DNA from: Chloroflexota bacterium
Lineage (GTDB): Bacteria > Chloroflexota > Anaerolineae > Thermoflexales > Thermoflexaceae
Assembly (NCBI GenBank): GCA_030550075.1
Contig: JAUQQB010000227.1
Coordinates: 1-5,284 of the forward strand
DNA: 5,284 bases
Direction of reading: 5' to 3'
Part shown: positions 1 through 5,282 of the stretch, in pieces
Numbering within the stretch: position 1 is the stretch's first letter
Layout: every line of letters begins with the position of its first letter
The notes under the pieces: model-generated
Told to the model about the DNA's origin: nothing
Database searches by the model: none
The model's input: the letters and a program-made list of their open reading frames with translations, nothing else
Made by a program: the position numbers and the translations under genes

Positions 1-8
1 CAAGGATT

Positions 9-57
9 TTTCCCCCCCCTCCCCACGGCCCTTTGGGCCGTGGGGAGGGGGGAGAAA
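9..57 (-). other. Long G/C-rich hairpin of the left repeat
   Basis: Arm 14-31 pairs perfectly with 35-52 (18 bp) around a 3-nt loop. Pairing resumes at 12-54, 11-55, 10-56 and 9-57 after a single 13/53 position, which is C x A on the plus strand but a G.U wobble in minus-strand RNA. The total is 23 positions with one non-Watson-Crick pair. No U-tract follows in either direction, so it is not a classical intrinsic terminator, although a stem this strong could still pause polymerase or protect a transcript end. Confidence 0.85.
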
Positions 58-68
58 GGGGGGTGGGG
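42..68 (+). other. Potential G-quadruplex motif, left repeat
   Basis: Four G tracts of 4, 6, 6 and 4 bases lie at 42-45, 47-52, 58-63 and 65-68, separated by 1, 5 and 1 bases. This fits the usual four-tract quadruplex pattern. Two of the tracts also form one arm of the hairpin, so the two folds would compete. Whether it forms in the cell is unknown. Confidence 0.55.
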
Positions 69-95
69 CCATTCCGTTCCACCTTTAGAGCTTTC

Positions 96-144
96 AACTG
101 CATAACTCCTACCCTGAAAATTTCATCGCCGGAGTTACGCAGTT
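96..144. repeat. Back-to-back inverted pair of the repeat head motif
   Basis: The segment 96-109 (aactgcataactcc) is the reverse complement of 131-144 (ggagttacgcagtt) with one mismatch in 14, separated by 21 nt. The first copy is the head of the left repeat. The second points the other way, toward the operon, and is not followed by a recognisable hairpin tail. A third copy, aggagttacgccgtt, starts the right repeat at 5181. Three copies in 5.3 kb indicate a recurring sequence word that could be a protein or transposase binding site. Confidence 0.7.
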
Positions 145-163
145 AAGCTTCTCCCTTCCGGTT

Positions 164-208
164 TTTTGAGCTGGAACATGCGCCTCCGGCACCCGTCCCA
201 GCTCAAAA
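164..208. repeat. 11-bp perfect inverted repeat with 23-nt loop
   Basis: TTTTGAGCTGG at 164-174 pairs exactly with CCAGCTCAAAA at 198-208. The symmetric arms with A/T ends could form a stem-loop in leader RNA or bind a dimeric regulator. The 3' side continues aataaa rather than a T run on the plus strand, so terminator function is not supported. Confidence 0.55.
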
Positions 209-221
209 TAAATGTGATGGA

Positions 222-292
222 AGGACTTGCTCCACCCATGGAGCGCACCGAGATGGAAAGTCCTGGAGCACGCTTTGTCTAAAGTCCGGTGC
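222..292 (+). promoter_or_regulatory. Leader segment with competing stem pairings
   Basis: Several short exact pairings overlap here. gctcca (229-234) pairs with tggagc (239-244) around a 4-nt loop, while tgctcca (228-234) pairs equally well with tggagca (264-270). aggactt (222-228) pairs with aagtcct (258-264), and its last six bases also with aagtcc (282-287). gcaccg (245-250) pairs with cggtgc (287-292). The same bases thus take part in mutually exclusive stems about 45-115 nt upstream of the operon start, as in attenuators or riboswitches. It matches no known class that I recognise and may be chance repetition. Confidence 0.25.
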
Positions 293-335
293 ATGAAGGT
301 GCCCGTTTGAAAACTCCCTGCTCCGCTCGAGGCCC

Positions 336-1493
336 ATGAAAATCCTGGTCGCGCTAACTTATTACCGTCCTCATATCAGCGGGCTGACCATTTATGTCGA
401 GCGGGCTGCCCGGGCCCTGGCCGCCCGGGGCCATGAGGTCCAGATCCTGACCTCCCAATACGACCGGCGCCTCCCCCTGGAGGAGGTCCGGGATGGGGTG
501 CGGATCCGCCGGGTGCCGGTATGGTTCCGGGTCAGCAAGGGGGTCATCATGCCCACGATCGGGATATGGGCCACCCGGCTGGCCCGATGGGCTGATGTGC
601 TCTGGCTTCACCTCCCCCAGTTCGACGCCGCCGGCATCGCCCTGCGCGGGCGCCTCTTCCGGAAGCCGGTCGTCCTGACCTACCACTGCGATGTCACGCT
701 CCCTCCCGGTCTGATCAACCGCCTGGCCAATATCGCGGTTCATCTGATGGATCACCTGGCCGCCCGCCTCGCCGACGCCATCGTGACCTACACGGAGGAC
801 TACGCCCGGCATTCTCCATACCTGTCCCGCTATTTGCACAAGGTTCGGGTCATCCCGCCCCCGGTGGAGATCCCGGTCCCCCAACCCGAGGCGGTGGCTG
901 CCTTCCGGGCCCGCTGGGGGCTGGAGAACCGGGTGGTGATCGGGATGGCCGCCCGGCTGGCGGCCGAAAAAGGAGTGGAATATCTCCTGGAGGCCCTCCC
1001 CCATATCCTGGCCGTTTACCCCAACGCCCGGGTCCTCTTTGCCGGACCTTATCAAAACGTCCTGGGGGAAGAGGCCTACGCCCGGCGACTGGCCCCCCTC
1101 TTCGAGCGCTACCGGGATCACTGGACCTTCGTGGGGGTGCTGGAACCGGAGGAGATGGCTGCGTTCTTCGCCAGCTGCGATGTGGTGGTGCTGCCCAGCC
1201 TGAACGCCACGGAATCCTTCGGCCTGGTTCAGGTGGAAGCGATGCTTTGTGGAACGCCCGTCGTGGCCAGCGACCTGCCAGGGGTCCGGGTGCCCACTCA
1301 AACCACGGGGATGGGGCGGACGGTGCCCCCACGGGACAGCGCGGCCCTGGCCCGTGCCATCCTGGAGGTGCTGGCCAACCGCCCGGCCTTCTGCCGGCCC
1401 CGGGAATGGGTGGAGCAATATTATCACTCTGGGAAGACAGCCGCTGCCTACGAAGCGCTATTTCGTGAACTGAGTGAAATGTATCGCCGATGA
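336..1493 (+). CDS. GT4-family glycosyltransferase
   Basis: The 385-residue product is a cytoplasmic, probably membrane-associated, retaining glycosyltransferase of the GT-B fold, expected to move a sugar from a nucleotide-sugar to a lipid or glycan acceptor. The N-terminal domain opens MKILVALTYYRPHISG with helix 17-35, matching the acceptor-side domain of GT4 enzymes. The C-terminal domain holds GMAARLAAEKG at 203-213, where R207 and K212 are the expected phosphate-binding pair, and the EX7E motif ESFGLVQVE with E293 and E301. The length is normal for the family. The usual double glycine near the N-terminus is replaced by SGLT. ATG 336 is the only ATG after the in-frame stop at 294-296; the Shine-Dalgarno signal is weak (gagg at 329-332, only 3 nt away). 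It heads a three-gene operon. Donor and acceptor are unknown. Antisense frames here are shadows. Confidence 0.93.
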   Translation: MKILVALTYYRPHISGLTIYVERAARALAARGHEVQILTSQYDRRLPLEEVRDGVRIRRVPVWFRVSKGVIMPTIGIWATRLARWADVLWLHLPQFDAAGIALRGRLFRKPVVLTYHCDVTLPPGLINRLANIAVHLMDHLAARLADAIVTYTEDYARHSPYLSRYLHKVRVIPPPVEIPVPQPEAVAAFRARWGLENRVVIGMAARLAAEKGVEYLLEALPHILAVYPNARVLFAGPYQNVLGEEAYARRLAPLFERYRDHWTFVGVLEPEEMAAFFASCDVVVLPSLNATESFGLVQVEAMLCGTPVVASDLPGVRVPTQTTGMGRTVPPRDSAALARAILEVLANRPAFCRPREWVEQYYHSGKTAAAYEALFRELSEMYRR

Positions 1494-2284
1494 CCCCGGA
1501 TTTCCTCTGGCCTCACCTGAAAGAAGTCCCCGCCTTCCGGGCGCTCCTGCGGGGGGTGGAAGCCCGATTCTACCAGGGCCTGGAGATGCCCGCGCCGGTC
1601 CTGGATCTGGGCTGCGGGGATGGCCATTTCGCCAGCCTGGCGTTCCCCGGAAAGGCCATGGTGGGGCTGGACCCTGGATGGGAGGCGCTGAAAGAGGCCG
1701 CTGCCCGACAAGCGTATCGCTGGGTGGTCCAGGCGGATGGCACCCGCATGCCCTTCCCCTCCGGATTCTTCGGGACGGTGATCAGCAACTCGGTGCTGGA
1801 GCATATCCCGGATGTGGAGGCCGTCCTGCAGGAGGTGGCCCGCATCCTTCGACCCGGGGGATATTTCCTGTTCTGCTCGCCCAGCCATCGTTTCGTGGAG
1901 TTCCTCTCGGTTTATCGGCTCCTGAGCCGGTTGGGCCTGCGGCGGGCAGCCGAAGCCTACGGACGGCTCTTCAACCGGATCTCCCGCCATTACCACTGTG
2001 ATGCGCCGGAGATCTGGGCGATCCGGCTGGAGCGGGTCGGCCTGCGGCCGCTCCGCTGGTGGTTCTATTTCTCGCGAGGGGCCATGGCCCTCCTGGAATG
2101 GGGTCATCCTTATGGGCTTCCGTCGCTGCTGTGCAAGAAACTCTTCGGGCGCTGGATCCTGGCGCCATGGCGATGGAGCCTGTGGCCGGTGGAACGAATC
2201 CTGCGGCCCTTCTACATGGAACCCCCGAATGCGGTGGAGGGCGCTTACTTCTTTATGATTGCGCGGCGGGAGGGAGTGGGATGA
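1490..2284 (+). CDS. Class I SAM-dependent methyltransferase
   Basis: The 264-residue product has a Methyltransf_11-type Rossmann core that transfers a methyl group from S-adenosylmethionine. Motif I VLDLGCGDGHFA is at 37-48, the ribose-binding acidic residue is D61 in VGLDP, QADG at 81-84 is the adenine-side loop, SNSVLEHIPD ends at 108, and ILRPGGYFLF is at 119-128. Residues past about 130 are rich in Trp, Leu and Arg and may form a substrate or membrane-contact domain. The ATG overlaps the upstream TGA in ATGA with no clear Shine-Dalgarno sequence, so translation is likely coupled to the GT4 gene. Placement between two glycosyltransferases suggests a sugar, glycolipid or polyprenyl-linked substrate, but related proteins act on quinones and small molecules too. 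Confidence 0.9.
   Translation: MTPDFLWPHLKEVPAFRALLRGVEARFYQGLEMPAPVLDLGCGDGHFASLAFPGKAMVGLDPGWEALKEAAARQAYRWVVQADGTRMPFPSGFFGTVISNSVLEHIPDVEAVLQEVARILRPGGYFLFCSPSHRFVEFLSVYRLLSRLGLRRAAEAYGRLFNRISRHYHCDAPEIWAIRLERVGLRPLRWWFYFSRGAMALLEWGHPYGLPSLLCKKLFGRWILAPWRWSLWPVERILRPFYMEPPNAVEGAYFFMIARREGVG
2269..2273 (+). promoter_or_regulatory. Ribosome binding site deciding the third operon start
   Basis: ggagg at 2269-2273 lies 7 nt before ATG 2281. It supports that start over the in-frame ATG at 2059, which would overlap the methyltransferase by more than 220 bases. It also allows ribosome loading independent of the ATGA coupling. Confidence 0.7.
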
Positions 2285-4254
2285 AGGGAACTCCCACTCG
2301 AAAGGGGCGCGGGCTATGGATGATGGGCGCCGGCCTCCTCTCCGTCCTCGCTCAGCTTCGCCTCGACCAGAGCCCTCGTGACGCTCCCGATCCCTGGGGA
2401 CTGGTCCTTTATGCGTGGGCACTCCTTCTCCTGGCCTGGGCCTTAACACGAACCGCCTGGCTGGAGGCGGAATGCCCTTGTTCGGGGACCCCTTCGAATC
2501 CCCCCACCGTGCGCTGGCCATGGTTGGGGTTGAGCCTGGCCGGCATGCTCATCGCTTTCCTGGACTCCGGCGGCAACCGGTTTCGCCCGCCCGGAGTGAT
2601 GGCCTGGATCGTGGCGGTGATCGCCTGGTTCCTTGCGTGGTGGAACGCCTCATTCCCTCGCCTTCCGCGAGACGGGCTCCTCCTGCGCGGGCATCATCTG
2701 CTGTTCCTCCTGATCCTGGCCCTCGGGATCGGCTTCCGCTACTGGGATCTCTGGAACCTCCCCCTCGATGTGAACAGCGATCACGCGGAGAAACTGTTAG
2801 ACGTGCGGGATGTCCTGAACGGCGAACACCGAATCTTCTTTCCCCGGAACACCGGCCGGGAGGCCTTTCAGTTCTATCTGGCCGCCGCCACGATCCGCCT
2901 TTTCGGAATGCCGTTGCACAAGTTCACGCTGCAGGTGGGCACGGCCTTCATCGGGGTGCTGTTGCTCCCCGCCCTTTACCTCCTGGGCGCCAGCCTGTGG
3001 GGGCGATGGGGAGGGATCTGGACCGTGTTCCTGGGCGCGGTGGCTTCATGGGCCGTGATCCCCGCGCGGGTGGGGCTGCGCTATCCCTTCCTGCCCACCT
3101 TCGCCGCCTGGTCGCTATCTTTCCTGATCCAGGGACTGCGCTCCGGAAAGCGCACCGATTTCCTCTGGATGGGGCTCTTCCTGGGCGTGGGGCTGTATGG
3201 CTACTCCCCCTTCCGGGGGATGCTGGCCGCTCTGCCAGCGGCCTTCCTCACGGTGTGGCTCGCGCGGCGCGGCTGGCGGACGGAGGAGGGGCGGCGACAG
3301 GCGAGGGACTTCCTCATCGGGATGCTGACCGCCCTTCCGGTGCTGGCCCCGATGCTCCGGTTCATCGTGGACTACCCCGAGATCTTCTTCTACCGGCTGA
3401 TGACGCGGGTCTCCACCTGGGAAAAGCCCATTGAAGGGAATCCCCTCCTCATCCTGGCCGACAACATCCGTCGGGCGCTGCTGATGTTCCACTGGACCGG
3501 CGATGAGGTCTATGTAGCGACCATCCGGTTTCGACCGATGCTGGATCCGGTGATGGGCGCCCTGTTGGTCCTGGGCGGAGCAGCGGCTCTCCTCTGGATG
3601 CTCCGCCATCGGGATCCGGTCCCGCTGGCCGTGCTGATGGCAGGGTTCGTTATGCTATTCCCTTCCGCTTACAACCTGCCCTTCCCTCGGGAGAACCCAA
3701 GCACCGTGCGGGCAGCGGGCGCCCTGCCCCCCGTCCTCGTCCTCGCCGCGCTGGTCCCCGCCTTGTGGACTGCGAGGTGGAGTTCCTTCCGTCGCGGGCG
3801 GTGGGTTGGATGGGGAGCTGCAGCGCTGCTGGTCCTCGTCCTGATCCGGATCAACGCGGATCGCATCTTTCGGGAGTATGCGACGACCTACTGTCGCATC
3901 GTCCTGAACGCCTCAGATGCTGCGGAGATCCTGCGGGGGTTCTACGCCGGAGGCGGACCGGGAACTAACGCCTTCTATGTGGCGTATCCATACTGGTTCG
4001 ACTCACGGCTGATCGGGATGTGGCTGGGAGATCTCGACTGGCCTTACACGATCTGGCATGAGGATCTTCCCCAAGCCCTGGAAGCCCACCAGCATTTGCC
4101 AGGCCCCAAACTATATCTGGTGCATCCGGAAGACCGTGCCTCGCTGGCCGCGCTCCAGGCTACCTATCCGGAGGGCTGGTGGGTGCTCCGACCTCGTGTC
4201 CATTGTGATGGGCTGGGGATCATCGTGTTCCACGCTCCGCCAGCCCCCCCGTAA
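2281..4254 (+). CDS. GT39-like polytopic membrane glycosyltransferase
   Basis: The 657-residue product resembles the PMT/ArnT group of GT-C glycosyltransferases, which use polyprenyl-phosphate sugars on the outer face of the membrane. About 14-15 hydrophobic segments are visible (near 11-27, 39-58, 79-94, 105-123, 138-153, 216-240, 243-261, 268-285, 294-309, 312-329, 343-361, 422-441, 447-461, 481-496 and 508-523). After the fifth comes an acidic loop, DVNSDHAEK at 163-171. D163, D167 and E170 are candidates for the catalytic or metal-binding acids of the first external loop. RVGLRYPFLP (263-272) and RENPSTVRAAGALPP (470-484) resemble conserved GT39 segments. Residues 524-657 form a soluble tail, probably extracytoplasmic. 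Oddity: family members usually have one helix before the acidic loop, but here five occur, an N-terminal extension of about 130 residues. The start overlaps the upstream stop in ATGA. The fold call is firm; substrate and acceptor are unknown. Confidence 0.85.
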   Translation: MKGTPTRKGRGLWMMGAGLLSVLAQLRLDQSPRDAPDPWGLVLYAWALLLLAWALTRTAWLEAECPCSGTPSNPPTVRWPWLGLSLAGMLIAFLDSGGNRFRPPGVMAWIVAVIAWFLAWWNASFPRLPRDGLLLRGHHLLFLLILALGIGFRYWDLWNLPLDVNSDHAEKLLDVRDVLNGEHRIFFPRNTGREAFQFYLAAATIRLFGMPLHKFTLQVGTAFIGVLLLPALYLLGASLWGRWGGIWTVFLGAVASWAVIPARVGLRYPFLPTFAAWSLSFLIQGLRSGKRTDFLWMGLFLGVGLYGYSPFRGMLAALPAAFLTVWLARRGWRTEEGRRQARDFLIGMLTALPVLAPMLRFIVDYPEIFFYRLMTRVSTWEKPIEGNPLLILADNIRRALLMFHWTGDEVYVATIRFRPMLDPVMGALLVLGGAAALLWMLRHRDPVPLAVLMAGFVMLFPSAYNLPFPRENPSTVRAAGALPPVLVLAALVPALWTARWSSFRRGRWVGWGAAALLVLVLIRINADRIFREYATTYCRIVLNASDAAEILRGFYAGGGPGTNAFYVAYPYWFDSRLIGMWLGDLDWPYTIWHEDLPQALEAHQHLPGPKLYLVHPEDRASLAALQATYPEGWWVLRPRVHCDGLGIIVFHAPPAPP

Positions 4255-4295
4255 AGGAAAAGGGCAGGAGCCTGGAGCCCCTGCCCTTTTCCTTT
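4253..4295. terminator. Bidirectional intrinsic terminator
   Basis: Arm 4253-4268 pairs perfectly with 4280-4295 (16 bp) around an 11-nt loop. The outer part of the stem is A-rich on the left and T-rich on the right (cccttttccttt), so each strand carries a G/C stem followed by a U-rich stretch. The arm includes two bases of the stop codon of the membrane glycosyltransferase (4252-4254). The DoxX-like gene ends 13 nt to the right on the other strand. This is the expected arrangement for convergent genes. Confidence 0.88.
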
Positions 4296-4308
4296 GAGCC
4301 CTTTCCTC

Positions 4309-4824
4309 TCAGGCCGGCCGCCGCTGCAGGACGAGCTCCTCCACCGGCTGGAGGATCACGCCGATCCAGAAGCCCAGAAGCATCACCTGGGAGAAGAACA
4401 TCACCAGGTTAATGCCCGACGTGGAGGGACTGGTGTGCCCTGCGGCCAGACCGAAGAAGGCGTTCATCGTCATCCCACCCAGCAGGGCAATGGCCACCAG
4501 GATCCCCGCCACCCGCCGCAACACCCCGTTCAAACGAGGAGCCAGGAACAGAAGATAGAGGGCACCAGCGATCAGGCCCAGACCGGTCAGCAGCTCTCCC
4601 CACTGAACCAGGTTCCCAAACAGGGTCGCGTTGGCGGTGGCCGGACCCGTGAGGAAGGCCTTCATCCAGGGATAGGGATTCTTCTCGGCAAAGCGAGCCA
4701 GGGTCTGGGGCAGGCCGGCGACGAACTTGCCGCCCGTCTCCAGCTTCTCCAGGCCGCCATGCAGCCACTCGTAGCCGATCACGATCTGAATGAGCAGCAA
4801 CCAGATGCGCGCCAAGCGATCCAT
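4309..4824 (-). CDS. DoxX/DoxD-like small integral membrane protein
   Basis: The 171-residue product has four hydrophobic segments (about 7-24, 71-94, 104-126, 138-159), as in the DoxX family and the related small subunit of thiosulfate:quinone oxidoreductase (DoxD). Supporting features are the first helix ending HGGLEK, the NLVQWGELLTGLGLIAG stretch at 71-87 with E77 inside the membrane, and FFSQVMLLGFW in the last helix. A long loop (about 29-70) after the first helix, with FVAGLP and a Trp/Pro-rich part, favours the DoxD-like side. Neither a DoxA partner nor other sulfur genes are nearby, so a thiosulfate-oxidising role is not supported by context; many relatives have no known reaction. 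ATG at 4824 is chosen over an upstream in-frame ATG at 4860 because a perfect aggagg lies 6 nt before it. It converges on the glycan operon and is transcribed separately. Confidence 0.85.
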   Translation of the reverse strand: MDRLARIWLLLIQIVIGYEWLHGGLEKLETGGKFVAGLPQTLARFAEKNPYPWMKAFLTGPATANATLFGNLVQWGELLTGLGLIAGALYLLFLAPRLNGVLRRVAGILVAIALLGGMTMNAFFGLAAGHTSPSTSGINLVMFFSQVMLLGFWIGVILQPVEELVLQRRPA

Positions 4825-4830
4825 TGCAGG

Positions 4831-4836
4831 CCTCCT
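4831..4836 (-). promoter_or_regulatory. Ribosome binding site of the DoxX-like gene
   Basis: aggagg on the minus strand, 6 nt upstream of ATG 4824. The perfect match and spacing fix this start; the 12 extra residues from ATG 4860 (RSGKTLSRRP-like) are basic, have no ribosome binding site and precede the natural first helix. No convincing promoter was located upstream. Confidence 0.85.
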
Positions 4837-4937
4837 GCTCAGGGTTTTTCCGCTTCTCACTGTAATCGGAAAGACCCTTCTCCATGTAGAGGCCTGTGTC
4901 CCGAATTTCCCGGGGCATCTGTCCTTAAAATCGAGGC

Positions 4938-5178
4938 ATGCTCGCCATTGAGGGTGACTGGGCTAGAAATTGAGGGAAGATGATCCTCTATTTCCCGCGG
5001 CGATAGCGCACCGATTTGCCAGCTGAGCGAGCAGTTGGGCAAATTCATCGAATCGAACGATCTCCATCTATTTCCTCACGACTTTGAGAATACCCTATTA
5101 CGGCTCGCGCAGTTCGAAGCCACATCGGTGGACCGGAGAAAGCTCCTCCCTCTCCGGGAGAATCTCTGGCAAATATGA
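4938..5178 (+). pseudogene. Possible frameshifted remnant of an unidentified protein
   Basis: No frame is intact, but three successive plus-strand frames read like parts of one soluble protein. 4938-4970 gives MLAIEGDWARN. 4967-5023 gives KLREDDPLFPAAIAHRFAS before a stop. A third frame, open from 4984 to TGA at 5176-5178, gives from about 5026 SEQLGKFIESNDLHLFPHD, then FENTLLRLAQFEAT, SVDRRKLLPLRENLWQI and the stop. In the third frame roughly two thirds of third codon positions are G or C, somewhat above the local base composition, as expected for coding sequence here. The stop abuts the right repeat at 5180. The stretch is visibly less GC-rich than the operon. I do not recognise a family. 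Alternatives are a chance reading or a short gene using TTG 5035, for which no good ribosome binding site is seen. Confidence 0.3.
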
Positions 5179-5222
5179 ATAGGAGTTACGCCGTTCGGGG
5201 CTCGCGAGAAGAGGTAAAATGG

Positions 5223-5249
5223 CCCCACCCCCCTTTATCCCCCCTCCCC
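5223..5249 (-). other. Potential G-quadruplex motif, right repeat
   Basis: On the minus strand four G tracts of 4, 6, 6 and 4 bases correspond to C tracts at 5246-5249, 5239-5244, 5228-5233 and 5223-5226. The spacing matches the motif at 42-68, so the pattern is a conserved property of the repeat. Confidence 0.55.
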
Positions 5250-5282
5250 ACGGCCCTTGGGGCCGTGGGGAGGGGGGATAAA
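5234..5282 (+). other. 23-bp perfect hairpin of the right repeat
   Basis: Arm 5234-5256 pairs without mismatch to 5260-5282 around loop ttg. Compared with the left copy in the same orientation, the second pair of the outer five is A-T (5237/5279) instead of C-G, a compensating double change. The first is T-A (5238/5278) instead of a T.G wobble, and the loop differs at all three bases. Pairing is thus kept while sequence changes. Confidence 0.88.

Larger units (their letters stand above)
1..111 (-). repeat. Dispersed hairpin-bearing repeat, left copy
   Basis: Read on the minus strand from 111 down to 7, this segment aligns without gaps to 5180-5284 on the plus strand. By hand count about 81 of 105 positions match. 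The block 35-70 matches 5221-5256 at 35 of 36 bases, and 14-31 matches 5260-5277 at all 18. The head motif (96-110) is well kept, while the middle (about 71-95) has diverged. The element therefore has a conserved head, a variable spacer and a conserved hairpin tail. No coding potential is visible. The copy runs to the window edge, so its outer limit is unknown. It could be a REP-like palindromic element, a non-autonomous transposon end, or a mobile RNA/terminator-like module; the sequence alone does not decide. Confidence 0.85.
112..335 (+). other. Non-coding leader upstream of the operon
   Basis: No convincing gene lies between the left repeat and the first ATG at 336. A short minus-strand reading frame (109-294) has no ribosome binding site and runs through the repeat head, so it is not called. 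No clear -35/-10 pair was found. An A/T-rich patch lies near 203-213 and a weak tctaaa near 278, both without a matching -35 box. The region is instead rich in short inverted repeats (131-144, 164-208, 222-292), listed separately. The operon promoter is probably here but cannot be placed. Confidence 0.5.

Noticed and set aside
9..57. The repeat hairpins as ordinary intrinsic terminators
   Set aside because: Neither hairpin is followed by a T tract on either strand in the expected place; the operon and the DoxX-like gene already share a proper terminator at 4253-4295.
96..144. CRISPR-like spaced repeats
   Set aside because: Only inverted, not direct, copies with a single interval; no array periodicity.
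109..294. Minus-strand 61-codon frame in the leader
   Set aside because: Runs into the repeat head, has no ribosome binding site and overlaps the inverted repeats of the leader.
354..1427. Long antisense open frame (357 codons) opposite the GT4 gene
   Set aside because: Pro/Gly/His/Arg-rich translation with no recognisable motif; it mirrors the codon bias of the real gene, and the plus strand has clear GT4 motifs.
2059..2280. Upstream ATG for the GT39-like gene at 2059
   Set aside because: It would overlap the methyltransferase by over 220 bases and add a Gly-rich, non-family N-terminus; ATG 2281 has a Shine-Dalgarno sequence and the ATGA overlap.
1448..2521. Antisense open frame (357 codons) across the methyltransferase and the next gene start
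   Set aside because: Spans two convincingly coding plus-strand genes and their overlap, has low-complexity composition, and lacks a ribosome binding site.
4294..4983. Plus-strand open frame opposite the DoxX-like gene
   Set aside because: Gln/His/Pro-rich shadow translation; the minus strand encodes a clean four-helix protein with a perfect ribosome binding site.
4857..5048. Minus-strand 63-codon frame upstream of the DoxX-like gene
   Set aside because: No ribosome binding site and no recognisable features; it competes with the more protein-like plus-strand pieces in the same stretch.
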